A stretch of 64,000 nucleotides of DNA, from NCBI GenBank assembly GCA_963772375.1, contig CAVYXG010000001.1:1302001-1366000 (forward strand), in the 5' to 3' direction. Under the pieces are notes generated by a model. It did not search any database. It was given only the letters and a program-made list of their open reading frames with translations, and was not told where the DNA came from. A program made the position numbers and the translations under genes. This stretch comes from DATBHM01 sp963772375. GTDB taxonomy: Bacteria; Actinomycetota; UBA4738; JACQTL01. The stretch's first letter is position 1. Every line of letters starts with the position of its first letter. Below are positions 27,461-38,502 of the stretch, one piece after another.

Positions 27461-27970
27461 CTAACCGGCGGGCTTGGGCTCGGGCCGGCCGGGCTGTTCG
27501 CCGACCGTGCCGCGCTTCGGGACCATCACCTTGCGGCGGAAGTACAGAACCTCCGTGCCGTCCTGGTTGTAGCCGCGCGTCTCGACGGTGACGATCCCCC
27601 GATCGGGCTTCGAGCCGCTCGGCTTCGCGTCGAGCACCGTCGTCTCGGCGTACAGGGTGTCGCCGTGGAACATCGGCGCCCGGTGCTGCAGCGACTCGAC
27701 CTCGAGGTTGGCGATGGCCTTGCCGCTCACGTCGGGAACGCTCATCCCCAGCGCGAGCGAGTACACGAGGTTCCCGACCACGACGTTCCGCCCGAACTGC
27801 GTCTGCGTCTCCGCGTAGTGCGCGTTGGTGTGCAGAGGATGGTGGTTCATCGTGATCATGCAGAACAGGTGGTCGTCGTACTCGGTGATGGTCTTGCCCG
27901 GCCAGTGCCGGTAGACGTCGCCAACCTCGAAGTCCTCGAGATACCTGCCGAACACGCGCGCCTCGCCCAT
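27461..27970 (-). CDS. MaoC-like hydratase (hot-dog fold)
   Basis: The 169-residue protein has the MaoC pattern: EDFEVGDVYRHWPGKTITEYD, then TMNHHPLHTNAHYAETQTQFG and VVVGNLVYSLALGMSV. The usual D-x-N-P-x-H catalytic loop reads N-H-H-P-L-H, so the catalytic Asp appears as Asn while the His is kept. Family members hydrate enoyl- or mesaconyl-CoA. An acyl-CoA dehydrogenase and a CitE lyase lie 9 kb away. ATG 27970 follows GAGGAG. Confidence 0.85.
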   Translation of the reverse strand: MGEARVFGRYLEDFEVGDVYRHWPGKTITEYDDHLFCMITMNHHPLHTNAHYAETQTQFGRNVVVGNLVYSLALGMSVPDVSGKAIANLEVESLQHRAPMFHGDTLYAETTVLDAKPSGSKPDRGIVTVETRGYNQDGTEVLYFRRKVMVPKRGTVGEQPGRPEPKPAG

Positions 27971-28048
27971 CGGTTCGTTCCTCCTCGGAAGGTTGCCCGC
28001 CCCGATGCTAGCGGCCATCCGATCCCCCCAAGCTCCGGCGCCCGGGCC

Positions 28049-28083
28049 CCTCCCGGCTGCCGCGCGAGCGAGCAGTCGGGAGG
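28049..28083. repeat. 12-bp inverted repeat with 11-base loop
   Basis: CCTCCCGGCTGC pairs with GCAGTCGGGAGG with one G-U pair. It lies in the 420 bases between the MaoC and AlgH genes (both minus). It may end the AlgH transcript, though no T-run follows. The rest of this gap holds only the small frame listed next. Confidence 0.4.
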
Positions 28084-28093
28084 TCGGGACCCG

Positions 28094-28237
28094 TCATCGC
28101 GCCCGCAATGATCCGCGTTGGCTCTTCGCCACGTTGACCCGCCCGGCCTGCGGCCCGAACGGGACGATCCCGAGCAGGGGTCGGGCTCCCGGATCCGGCC
28201 CGCGACCCCTGGTCCGATTCCGCTTCGTCGTGTCCAT
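28094..28237 (-). CDS. Possible 47-residue basic peptide
   Basis: The ATG is preceded by AGAGGCGG at a suitable distance. The product is rich in Arg and Lys (DTTKRNRTRGRG, GRVNVAKSQRGSLRAR) around a short LLGIVPFG core. No family is recognised. It could be chance in GC-rich DNA. Confidence 0.25.
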   Translation of the reverse strand: MDTTKRNRTRGRGPDPGARPLLGIVPFGPQAGRVNVAKSQRGSLRAR

Positions 28238-28388
28238 GTTCCGCCTCTCGCGATCGGTCCTTCCCTCGTCAACCCACCGCCGAGCGCCCGTTCTTCCGGG
28301 CCGGGGACCGGCCGAGTGTGCTGTTGGTCACGTGGGGGCCGAGCATGGGTCGAAAGCGCACCTCGCCGCAGTGGCCTTCCCCGAGGAA

Positions 28389-28934
28389 TCAGTTCAACGA
28401 CGGGTCGACCGGCATCGTGGCGAGCATGGCGTACTGGCCACCCTTGCGGCGGAGCACGGCACTCCACAGCGCCCCGGGCTCCGCGGTGAACGGATCGGAC
28501 GGGAGCGCGGGCTCCACGATCCAGCCGCCCTCCGCCGTGAGCTCCATCTCGAGCTGTCCGGGCCCCCAACCGGCATAGCCGGCGAACACACGCGCCCGGC
28601 GGACGCGGTCGGCCACCTCCTCCTCGACCTCGCCCATCAGGAACCCGATCGAGTCGAACGCGATCAGCCCGGCGTCCTCGAGGCGTTGGAACTCCGCGAG
28701 CACCACCGCGGCCTGCGGCTGCACCGGCCCGCCCTGGAACAACGCCTCGTCCGCGCCCACCAGGCCGGCGAGCGGCGGCGCGGCGTCCTGCACCGACACC
28801 GGGAGCACCCTGTTGAGGATCACCCCGAGCGCCCCCTCCTCGTCGTGGTCGCCGATCAGCACGACCGAGCGGGCGAAGTTCGGATCGAGCAACGCCGGCC
28901 CGGCCACCAGCAGCTGGCCCCGGAGCGACTCCAC
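28389..28934 (-). CDS. YqgE/AlgH family protein
   Basis: The 181-residue protein begins LRGQLLVAGPALLDPNFARS and has VILNRVLPV and FAGYAGWGPGQLEMEL, the hallmark of this family. AlgH was described as a regulator in Pseudomonas, but its biochemical role is unsettled. GTG start. The hairpin at 28049 may be its terminator. Confidence 0.92.
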   Translation of the reverse strand: MESLRGQLLVAGPALLDPNFARSVVLIGDHDEEGALGVILNRVLPVSVQDAAPPLAGLVGADEALFQGGPVQPQAAVVLAEFQRLEDAGLIAFDSIGFLMGEVEEEVADRVRRARVFAGYAGWGPGQLEMELTAEGGWIVEPALPSDPFTAEPGALWSAVLRRKGGQYAMLATMPVDPSLN

Positions 28935-28982
28935 CCATCGGACGCTAGCAGCCGGGCGGGGCCCGCATCGCCGCCATCTGGA

Positions 28983-29372
28983 TCAGCCCGCGATCGCGCC
29001 CAGCTGCTGCATCAGGCCCATCAGGTCGACGACGTTCCAGTGCTCGACGACCTGCCCGTCCCGCATCCGCACGATGTCGATCACTCGGAACGACACGTCG
29101 CGGCCGGTGGGCGGGATGCCCATGAACTCGCCGCGGTGGGTCCCGGAGAACGCCTTGTACGTGACGACCTTGTCGTCTTCGGCAACCATGTCGAACACCT
29201 CCGCCCGGAAGTCCGGGAACGCCGACCGGAAGCCGTCGAAGATCGCCTTGACGCCCTGCCGGCCGGACGGCACGCCCGGGAACGGCGTGTGGTCCACGAC
29301 GTCCGCGGCGATGACGTCCTCGAGCGCCCGCTCGTCGCCCCTCGTCTGGTACTCGTCGACCATTCGCCGCAT
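28983..29372 (-). CDS. SnoaL-like/ester cyclase family protein
   Basis: The 129-residue alpha+beta barrel protein shows VIAADVVDHTPFPGVPSGRQGVK, FRSAFPDFRAEVFDMVAEDD and a C-terminal VRMRDGQVVEHWNVVD, the pattern of SnoaL polyketide cyclase-like proteins. Most members have unknown substrates. No polyketide genes are nearby. Start could also be the ATG three codons later. Confidence 0.85.
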   Translation of the reverse strand: MRRMVDEYQTRGDERALEDVIAADVVDHTPFPGVPSGRQGVKAIFDGFRSAFPDFRAEVFDMVAEDDKVVTYKAFSGTHRGEFMGIPPTGRDVSFRVIDIVRMRDGQVVEHWNVVDLMGLMQQLGAIAG

Positions 29373-29668
29373 TCGCGCCTGTTCTCCCGCGTTCCCATTC
29401 CCGCACCTCCTCGTCCGGTGACGGGAAGAGGCTGACCGGCCACCGACGGCCGGACATCGGGCGGCAGCCCCATGCCGATGTCGCCGGTCGTCGACAGGCC
29501 GACCAGCAGCTCGGCCAGGCGGAGCCCTGCGGTCATGACCGGATGCTGCGCGCCGCGCGGACGACAGGCAAGCCGCGTGCGTCGCACGCCCGCTGCTTGC
29601 GGCGGCCCGTGTGCGCGCTTAGGGTCGCAGTCGGTGGGGCCCGCGGCCAGAACCGAGAGGAGGCCGTC

Positions 29669-30400
29669 GTGGAGAAGCCGTCGCTGGTGCAGCGGGCGAT
29701 CGTGGAAGCGCTCGGAACGTTCGGGTTCTTCTTCCTCGCGTTCATGGGGATCGCCGCCGCCGTGTCGATCACCGGGAGCATCGGGAGCGGCGGGATCGCG
29801 GCCGGGTTCGGGCTCGGCCTGATGCTGATGATCTTCGCGTTCGGCCACGTCTCGGGCGGGCACTTCAACCCGGCCGTGTCGCTGGGCCTGGCGTTCGGCG
29901 GGCAGTTCCCGTGGACCGAGGTCCCGGTCTACTGGGTCGCCCAGCTGGTCGGCGGGATCGGAGCGGCAGCGCTGGTGCGGGGCCTGTTCACCTCCCAAGT
30001 CGCCAAGGCGATGGTGAACGTGCCCGGCCAGGGCATCGAGAACAGCACGGCGTTCATCCTCGAGATCATCACGACGCTGCTGTTCGTCGTCGTGATCCAC
30101 GCGGTGGCCACCGACACGCGCGCCCCGTGGCAGGGGATCCTGGCGCCGGTCGCGATCGGCGGGTTCATCTTCACCGCCCTGACGGTCGTCGGCCCGGTCT
30201 CGGGCGGGTCGTACAACCCCGCGCGGTCGATCGCGCCGGCGCTGGTCGCCGGGAGCTGGAGCGACATCTGGATCTACATCTTCGGTCCGCTGATCGGCGG
30301 CGCGGCCGCGGGCGTGCTGTACGGGCTGCTCCGGAAGTGGCAGCGCGTCCCGGAGGTCGAGGGCATGGCCGACCCGGACCGGGGCAAGGCGTCGGCCTGA
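29669..30400 (+). CDS. Aquaporin/glycerol facilitator family channel (MIP)
   Basis: The 243-residue protein has six membrane helices and the two half-helix NPA motifs, GGHFNPAVSLG and GGSYNPARSIAP, with Arg after the second as filter residue. The GTG start 29669 follows GAGGAGG; the upstream frame is Arg-rich and non-coding-like. The 300 bases before it (29373-29668), divergent from the SnoaL-like gene, show no other gene. Confidence 0.93.
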   Translation: MEKPSLVQRAIVEALGTFGFFFLAFMGIAAAVSITGSIGSGGIAAGFGLGLMLMIFAFGHVSGGHFNPAVSLGLAFGGQFPWTEVPVYWVAQLVGGIGAAALVRGLFTSQVAKAMVNVPGQGIENSTAFILEIITTLLFVVVIHAVATDTRAPWQGILAPVAIGGFIFTALTVVGPVSGGSYNPARSIAPALVAGSWSDIWIYIFGPLIGGAAAGVLYGLLRKWQRVPEVEGMADPDRGKASA

Positions 30401-30406
30401 GCGTCA

Positions 30407-30455
30407 CACACCGGCGACCGGTTCGAGATGCACCCGTGCACCGGTAGCCGGTGTG
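30407..30455. terminator. Bidirectional terminator between channel gene and katG
   Basis: CACACCGGC pairs perfectly with GCCGGTGTG, with further internal CCGG pairing, in the 64 bases between two convergent genes. It could serve both transcripts. Confidence 0.5.
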
Positions 30456-30464
30456 CGTCGTCGA

Positions 30465-32660
<2,196 letters not shown>

Positions 32661-33174
32661 GTGAATCCATCTCCTCTCTGGCTGCCGCCGTCGGACGGCT
32701 CGTCACCGTGCTGTCTCGTCCTCCCGGGGTTGCATCGTTGCGGCAGTCACCGCACAGCCCCCAGAAGGTCACCTCGGCCTCGTCGATGACGAAGCCCTCC
32801 GACGCGGATGGCTGCAGGCAGGGGGCAGCGCCCACGGCGCAATCCACGTCGACGATCGTTCCGCAGATCCGGCACACGCCGTGGTGGTGGTTGTCGCCGA
32901 CCCGCGCCTCGTACCGCGCGGGGCTCCCCGCGGGCTCGATCCTTCGGAGCAGTCCGGCCCGGACGAGCGCCGCGCTGGCGTCGTAGATCGCCTGGGTGGA
33001 GACGGCCCCGATCCGCGCTCGCGCGGACACGGCCAATGCTTCGACGTCCGCGTGGGGATGCTCCATCGCAGCCCGAAGGACGGCGAGGCGCGGCGCGGTG
33101 ATGCGGAGGCCCGCCACCCTCAGCCGGTCGGAATCGTCCATCGGCCCGGGGGTCATCGGCCACTACGCTCGAAC

Positions 33175-33194
33175 ACAAGCCTGGGGTTTGTCAA
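33175..33194 (-). promoter_or_regulatory. Candidate furA promoter -35 and operator
   Basis: TTGACA (minus strand, 33189-33194) overlaps an imperfect palindrome ACAAGCC/GGTTTGT (33175-33191), about 20 bases upstream of the furA start. It is AT-richer than its surroundings, as expected for a Fur-type autoregulatory site. No canonical -10 is seen at 17 bases. Confidence 0.4.
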
Positions 33195-33425
33195 ATCTTG
33201 GAGTCGATCCGAACGACGCAGGCCATGCCGGCGAAGTTCACGACGCGGGAACCGGGCCCCGGCTCGACCTCGACGCGGATCACGCCGGACGAGACCGGGA
33301 AACTCCCTCGATTCCGGCGTGGTGTTGCGCTAGGGTCCACCGATCGTTGACCGCCCCGGAAGCCGGGGTGTCGACCACCAGGGAGAGTGCGCGGGCCGCG
33401 AGCCCGACGCGAAGAGGGGGGACGC

Positions 33426-33608
33426 GTGGGCGAGAAGGGCAACGCCGAGGTCATCGCGCAGCTCAAGGAGATGGCCAAGCAGCAGGAACCCGGTTTGCGC
33501 GACCGGGTCATGCAGCTGTTGGGCGACTATCAGACACTCCAGGGCCTCTCGACGGGCGACGACGAGGAAGAATCCGACCCCGCGGGCCCACAGGCCCCGC
33601 AGGCTTGA
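33426..33608 (+). CDS. Small acidic-tailed protein of unknown function
   Basis: This 60-residue protein has an amphipathic helical part (AEVIAQLKEMAKQQEPGLRDRVMQ is helix-like over 20 residues) and an acidic tail (GDDEEESDP). GTG start follows GAGGGGGG. Its TGA overlaps the TTG start of the large membrane protein downstream (TTGA), suggesting coupled translation and a shared role. Family unknown. Confidence 0.6.
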   Translation: MGEKGNAEVIAQLKEMAKQQEPGLRDRVMQLLGDYQTLQGLSTGDDEEESDPAGPQAPQA

Positions 33609-36175
33609 TCGCCCGGCCGAGCGCACGGCTTCGGACCGGTTCCCGAGGCCGTGCCACGGAACCCGTTTCGCTCGTCGGCGTCGAGCAGGAGTACCGGGTG
33701 CTCCTCGACGGCCAACCCGTCGACTTCCGGTGGGTGATCGGACGGCTTCCGATCGACGGGATGCGGCTCGACCCCGGCGACCCGTTCGCCCTGCGCTGCG
33801 CCTGGGGCGGGATGCTCACGGCCGACGACGCCGAGGCGGAGATCGCCATCCCGCCGGTGGCCGTCGAGCGGGGGTGGACCGCCGCCGTCGAGCGCCTGCT
33901 CGGTGTCGGGCTCCGGGAGCTCGCCGGCGCGCTTCCGGAGGACTTCGCACTCGAGGGCTATTCGACGCACCTCTCCTTCGCCATGCCGGACTCGCTCAAC
34001 GAGCGCGCGTGCCGGCTGCTCGTGACGCGGTTCGGCGCCACGCTCATGCTGATGTCCGGGATCGACTCGACGCCGGGGATCCTGGTGCGCCCCAGGCCCA
34101 CCAGGACCGAGCTCGGGCTCGAGCACACGGACGGGGCCTTGCTTCGCGCCGTGTCCACGTTCGCCGCCGGAGCCGCCCGTGTGTGCGCGGCGGCGGCCGC
34201 GGGCGACCGGACCGCCCGGCGGTCCCTGCCGCCATCCCTGCGCACGCACGTCGAGCCGGCCGTCCGCAGGTACGGGTTCTACGTCGACCGGACGGCCTTC
34301 GGGGGGGACCTGCTCCGCGACGCCCGGGACGCCCGGCTGCGCGGCCGCACCGGTCGCCGGCTCAGCGGACAGCAGTCGCTGGAGGCAGCGTGGGAATCGG
34401 CCCGGCTCGGCCTCGTGGGGGCCGACGCCGCCGACGTCGACCTCCTCGACGCGATGATCGTTGGAGCCCTGCCGCTCCCGGCGGAGGGCCTCCACCTCCC
34501 GGCCGGCGTGGAGGCGCCGAGCGGCGACCTGGCGCCGTCCTCGCCCTTCGGCGAGGCGCTGCGCCCCTACGAGAGCAGGTCGGTTCGGGTCCGCCCGCTG
34601 CTCGTGACCTGGGACTTCGTCGTGTTCGAGGCCTCGAGCCGGGGCGGGGTGGCGTTCGCCTGCATCCCCCGCGATCACCTGCAGGCGTTCATCGGCGCTC
34701 TGCACCGTGGACGGGTCGACGGGCTCATCGAGGAGTTCGTCGCCTCCGATCGGGCACCCCGGTTGCTCGCCGACCATGGGCAGACCGACGAGCCGGGCCT
34801 GTACCACGCCGTGGGCGACCCCGGCCGCCTGGTCCCTCCGGAGCGTGAGCCCGGCGGCCGCGGCGGCACGGCCGTCCCGGGGGGCCGCCGTGCGAAGCAG
34901 CAGGGCGGGCGGGCCGAACGCCCGCAGAGCGTCCCACCTCCGCCGCCGCCCCCGTTGGCGGCCCCGACGCCGCGGCGTGCCAGGCGTGGAGTGCTGGTCG
35001 GCATGGTCGCCGCCATCGTCCTGGTCCTCGCGGGAGTTGCGGCGTTCGCCCTCAGCCGGGGCGGTGGCTCGTCGACCCCGGTCGCGGCGCCCGGCTCGGG
35101 ACCGTCGGCGGTCGCGTCGGGATCGACCGAGCCCACCACCCTCCCGGCCACCAGCGCGGCCGTGGTGCCGCCGACTCCGGCGTCCCCGGCGGACACGCCG
35201 ACCCCGACGACCAACCCGTCACCGAGCGAGACGGTTGCCCCGCCGACCGGACTCTCCGGCGTGTACAACGTCGCCGTGAAGGTCGCGCACCTCGGCTCGA
35301 AGATCGTCGGGGTGCACGTCGGCCAGACCCGCAACAGCAGCTGGCTGCTGTCGACCGACTGCACGTCCCGCCCCTGCACCCTCAGGCTCATCGGCGAGAG
35401 CCGGACCGGTTCGAAGATCGACGCGGTGGGGCCGTTCCTCGGCCGGACGGTACGGGGCAGCGCCGATTCGCCGCTGCAGTGCCAGGAGGTCAACGGGCGC
35501 GTGCTGTTCGACTATGACCTGACCAGCGGGCCGTTCGTCATCCACGTGACGAACGTCGAGCGCGTCAACAACATCCCGCAGGCCACGACGTTCGAGGGAT
35601 CGTTCCACTTCACGTGGGTGCCGCCAGCGGGCCAGGCCAGACCGGGCTGCGAGAAGACGGACGAGACCGACACCGTGGTCGGCACCATCCGGAACGCACC
35701 GGTCCCGACGCCGCTTCCCTCCGGGGCCGCGACGCCGCCCGTCACCGACGCCGCGGTGATCGGGACGTGGGACACCACGCTCCACGCCGAGTCGGTGCAG
35801 GGCATCGAGGGCAGGAAGGCGGGCGACGACTTCCAGCGGCTGTACTCGTTCCTCCCGAGCTGTCAGGCCGGGACGGGCTGCGAGATCACCCTGATCCGGG
35901 AGGCCGGCGACGGAATCGTGAAGCAGGAGCTGAAACCCGGTCCGAACGGTTCGTACGCCCAGATCTTCCACACGACGGTCACGTGCACGACCGGGGAGGC
36001 GAACTACTTCCAGAAGCTCGAGATGAAGGTGAAGGAGGCCCGGCTCGTCGCCGGCGTGTGGCGGGCCACCGGGATGACGGGGGTGTTCGAGACACGGACG
36101 ACGCCGAAGCCCGGATCGTCCGGGTGCACCCGCTCCCACGAGCTCGACCGGATCACCAGCACGGCGCAGATCTGA
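33605..36175 (+). CDS. Predicted GCS2-like domain fused to a TM helix and duplicated extracellular domain
   Basis: The 856-residue protein has three parts. Residues ~22-330 begin with VSLVGVEQEYRV and contain DAEAEIAIPP and EGYSTHLSF (His122), a pattern like glutamate-cysteine ligase 2/carboxylate-amine ligases (GVEEEF... and HVH...). A Pro-rich stretch and one membrane helix (residues ~462-484, VLVGMVAAIVLVLAGVAAFAL) follow. After a Ser/Thr/Pro linker come two related extracellular domains of about 130 residues, each with paired Cys (LSTDC...PCTLRLIGE and LPSC...GCEITLIRE). TTG start overlaps the preceding stop. The enzymatic assignment is tentative. Confidence 0.65.
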   Translation: MIARPSARLRTGSRGRATEPVSLVGVEQEYRVLLDGQPVDFRWVIGRLPIDGMRLDPGDPFALRCAWGGMLTADDAEAEIAIPPVAVERGWTAAVERLLGVGLRELAGALPEDFALEGYSTHLSFAMPDSLNERACRLLVTRFGATLMLMSGIDSTPGILVRPRPTRTELGLEHTDGALLRAVSTFAAGAARVCAAAAAGDRTARRSLPPSLRTHVEPAVRRYGFYVDRTAFGGDLLRDARDARLRGRTGRRLSGQQSLEAAWESARLGLVGADAADVDLLDAMIVGALPLPAEGLHLPAGVEAPSGDLAPSSPFGEALRPYESRSVRVRPLLVTWDFVVFEASSRGGVAFACIPRDHLQAFIGALHRGRVDGLIEEFVASDRAPRLLADHGQTDEPGLYHAVGDPGRLVPPEREPGGRGGTAVPGGRRAKQQGGRAERPQSVPPPPPPPLAAPTPRRARRGVLVGMVAAIVLVLAGVAAFALSRGGGSSTPVAAPGSGPSAVASGSTEPTTLPATSAAVVPPTPASPADTPTPTTNPSPSETVAPPTGLSGVYNVAVKVAHLGSKIVGVHVGQTRNSSWLLSTDCTSRPCTLRLIGESRTGSKIDAVGPFLGRTVRGSADSPLQCQEVNGRVLFDYDLTSGPFVIHVTNVERVNNIPQATTFEGSFHFTWVPPAGQARPGCEKTDETDTVVGTIRNAPVPTPLPSGAATPPVTDAAVIGTWDTTLHAESVQGIEGRKAGDDFQRLYSFLPSCQAGTGCEITLIREAGDGIVKQELKPGPNGSYAQIFHTTVTCTTGEANYFQKLEMKVKEARLVAGVWRATGMTGVFETRTTPKPGSSGCTRSHELDRITSTAQI

Positions 36176-36189
36176 CGCCGTCGGGACCA

Positions 36190-36212
36190 GCGGCGGAGCT
36201 GTCGGCCGCCGC
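36190..36212. terminator. Hairpin between convergent genes
   Basis: GCGGCGG pairs with CCGCCGC around a nine-base loop, in the 40 bases between the large membrane-protein gene and the acyl-CoA dehydrogenase gene. Short but well placed to terminate both. Confidence 0.35.
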
Positions 36213-36215
36213 GGG

Positions 36216-37412
36216 TCAGCTGACCTTGAACCGCTCGAGCAGCTGCCGGCTGATCACGAGCTTCTGGATCTCGCTCGTGCCCTCGCCGATGAGCAGGAAC
36301 GGCGCGTCCCGGTAGAGGCGTTCGATCGTGTACTCCGCGCTGTAGCCGTACCCGCCGTGGACGCGCAGGGCCTCGGTCACGATCTCGTGGCAGGCCTCGG
36401 TGCAGAAGTACTTCGCCATCCCGGCCTCGAGGTCGCTGCGCTCCCCCGCCGACTTCTTCTTCGCAGCGTTCATGAGCATCAGCTTCGACGCCTCCAGCAT
36501 CGTGCCCATGTGCGCGAGCTTCTCCTGGATCATCTGGTGCTGCGCGATCGGCTTGCCGAACGCCCGTCGTTCCTGCGCGTACCGGATGGCCTCCTCGAAC
36601 GCCCGCGTGGCGAGCCCCACCGCCCGCGCAGCCACGTTCACCCGGCCGACCTCGATGCCGTCCATGATCTGGCGGAACCCCAGCCCCTCCTCTCCGAGGA
36701 GGTTGGCGGCGGGGACGTGATGGTTCTCGAAGACGAGCTCGGTCGTCTCGACGCCGTGGTAGCCCATCTTCTCGATGTTGGGCGGGATCGTGATGCCCTC
36801 GAACGAGTTCGCGTCCGGCTTCTTCTCCACCATCAGGACGGACATGCCCTTGTGGGGCGGGTCGGCCCTGGGGTCCGTCTTGCACAGCAGCACGACCAGC
36901 CCGGCGCGGAGGCCGTTGGTCACCCACATCTTGGTGCCGTTCACGACGTAGTCGTCGCCCTCGCGGACGGCGCGGCACTGGATGGACTGGACATCGCTGC
37001 CGGCGCCCGGTTCGGACATGCTGAGCGCGGCGCGAAGCTCGCCGGTGGCCATCCGCGGGAGCCACCGCTGCTTCTGGTCCTCGCTGCCGTGCTGCTTCAG
37101 CAGGTAGACGGCCATGAAGTGCGTGTTGAGGATCCCCGAGAGCGACATCCATCCCCGGGAGAGCTCGACGCCGGCCATCGCGTAGGTCATCAGGTCGAGC
37201 CCTGCGCCGCCGTACTCCTCGGGGACCGTGAGCCCGAACAGCCCCAGCTCCTTCATGCCCTCGACGATCTGTTCGGGGAACTCGTCGCGATGCTCGAGCT
37301 CGTCGGCGACCGGGATGACCTCCTTCTCGACGAAGTCCCGGACGGTCTCGACGATCGCCCGCTGCTCGTCGTCGAGCGGGACGAGGCCGGTCTCGGATGC
37401 GAGCGTCGCCAT
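36216..37412 (-). CDS. Acyl-CoA dehydrogenase
   Basis: The 398-residue flavoprotein oxidises an acyl-CoA to the 2-enoyl-CoA. LSMSEPGAGSDVQS and MWVTNG line the FAD/substrate site, and the catalytic base is Glu377 in IGEGTSEIQ, as in short/medium-chain enzymes and unlike isovaleryl-CoA dehydrogenase. It overlaps the CitE-like gene by one base (TGATG). The pairing with CitE recalls FadE-CitE-MaoC clusters for branched-chain or C5 acyl-CoA breakdown; the exact substrate is not evident. Confidence 0.93.
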   Translation of the reverse strand: MATLASETGLVPLDDEQRAIVETVRDFVEKEVIPVADELEHRDEFPEQIVEGMKELGLFGLTVPEEYGGAGLDLMTYAMAGVELSRGWMSLSGILNTHFMAVYLLKQHGSEDQKQRWLPRMATGELRAALSMSEPGAGSDVQSIQCRAVREGDDYVVNGTKMWVTNGLRAGLVVLLCKTDPRADPPHKGMSVLMVEKKPDANSFEGITIPPNIEKMGYHGVETTELVFENHHVPAANLLGEEGLGFRQIMDGIEVGRVNVAARAVGLATRAFEEAIRYAQERRAFGKPIAQHQMIQEKLAHMGTMLEASKLMLMNAAKKKSAGERSDLEAGMAKYFCTEACHEIVTEALRVHGGYGYSAEYTIERLYRDAPFLLIGEGTSEIQKLVISRQLLERFKVS

Positions 37413-38377
37413 CAGCCCTCGTCCTTCGGCTTCGTGAAGTCGTCGAGGGTCTGGACGCGGGACATGCCGGCCGCCCGTCCGCGTTGCGCGACCTGCTCGG
37501 CCATCTTCCGGGACGCCTCGTCGATCATCTCCGTCCCGAACATCACCGCCCCGGTGAGCTGCACGTCGGTCGCGTGCTCGTAGGCCTCGAGCATGGCCTC
37601 CGCCTTGTCGAACTCATCCTGCGTCGGCGCGAAGACCTCGTTCAGCACGTCGATCTGCCCCGGGTGCAGCGCCCACTTGCCGTCGTAGCCGAGGGCTCGG
37701 GAACGGAGCGACATCTCGCGGAACCCGTCGAGGTCCTTGATCACCAGGTACGGCCCGTCGATGACCTGGAGCCCCGCGGCACGGCCGGCGATGAGGATCG
37801 TCATCAGCACGTGGTGCCAGTGGTCGCCGGGGTAGTTCGGCATGGGCAGACCGGCGGTCACGGTCGGGAGGCCGAGGGAGGCGCTCATGTCGGCCGGCCC
37901 GAAGATGATCGTCTCGGCGCGGTCCGACGCGTGCGCGATCTCGTGGACGTGCTGCAGGCCGGTGGCCGTCTCGATCTGCAGCTCGAGCCCGACCCGCTTG
38001 TCGAGCCCGATGGTGTCCTCGATCTGGCGGAGCAGGTGGTCGACGAACATCACCTGCCCGGCGTCCTGGACCTTGGGGATCATCAGGCAGTCGATGTGAT
38101 CGCCGATGTTCTCGACGATCTCGACCACGTCGCGGTAGCACCACTTCGTGGAGACGTCGTTGACGCGGACCACGACGGTCTTGCCGGTCCAGTCGCCCTC
38201 CTTGACGGCCTGGACGATGTTCTGGCGGGCCTCCTCCTTGGCGCCCGGCGCCACGGAGTCCTCGAGGTCCATGAACACCTCGTCGGCGGGCAGGCCGGGA
38301 GCCTTCGAGAGCATCTTGGGTGAGGAGCCGGGCACCGACAGGCACGAGCGCCTGGGCCGGGTCACACGCGTGGTCAT
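37412..38377 (-). CDS. CitE-like CoA ester lyase (HpcH/HpaI family)
   Basis: The 321-residue TIM-barrel enzyme has RSCLSVPGSSPKMLSKA, DEVFMDLEDSVAP, VGLELQIETATGLQHV and KWALHPGQIDVLNEVF, as in malyl-CoA/beta-methylmalyl-CoA lyases. Glu and Asp in LEDSVAP and the Glu of QIETA bind Mg2+. It likely cleaves a 3-hydroxyacyl-CoA. The ATG 38377 follows AAAGGA. Coupled upstream of the acyl-CoA dehydrogenase. Confidence 0.9.
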   Translation of the reverse strand: MTTRVTRPRRSCLSVPGSSPKMLSKAPGLPADEVFMDLEDSVAPGAKEEARQNIVQAVKEGDWTGKTVVVRVNDVSTKWCYRDVVEIVENIGDHIDCLMIPKVQDAGQVMFVDHLLRQIEDTIGLDKRVGLELQIETATGLQHVHEIAHASDRAETIIFGPADMSASLGLPTVTAGLPMPNYPGDHWHHVLMTILIAGRAAGLQVIDGPYLVIKDLDGFREMSLRSRALGYDGKWALHPGQIDVLNEVFAPTQDEFDKAEAMLEAYEHATDVQLTGAVMFGTEMIDEASRKMAEQVAQRGRAAGMSRVQTLDDFTKPKDEG

Positions 38378-38502
38378 GATCCGTTCCTTTCGCGGGTAGC
38401 GGTCCAAGCGATGCTAGTTGCCCGCATCCACCCCCGTCACGGACGGCAGGCCCACACGGTTCGGGACGTCGGGTCGCAGGCTCGGCCGACGGCCGGGCGC
38501 CG

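Noticed and set aside
32996..33604. Upstream extension of the GCS2-like gene
   Set aside because: It would cross the furA promoter region, and its residues are Arg/Gly/Pro-rich without structure; TTG 33605 fits the coupling with the 60-residue gene.
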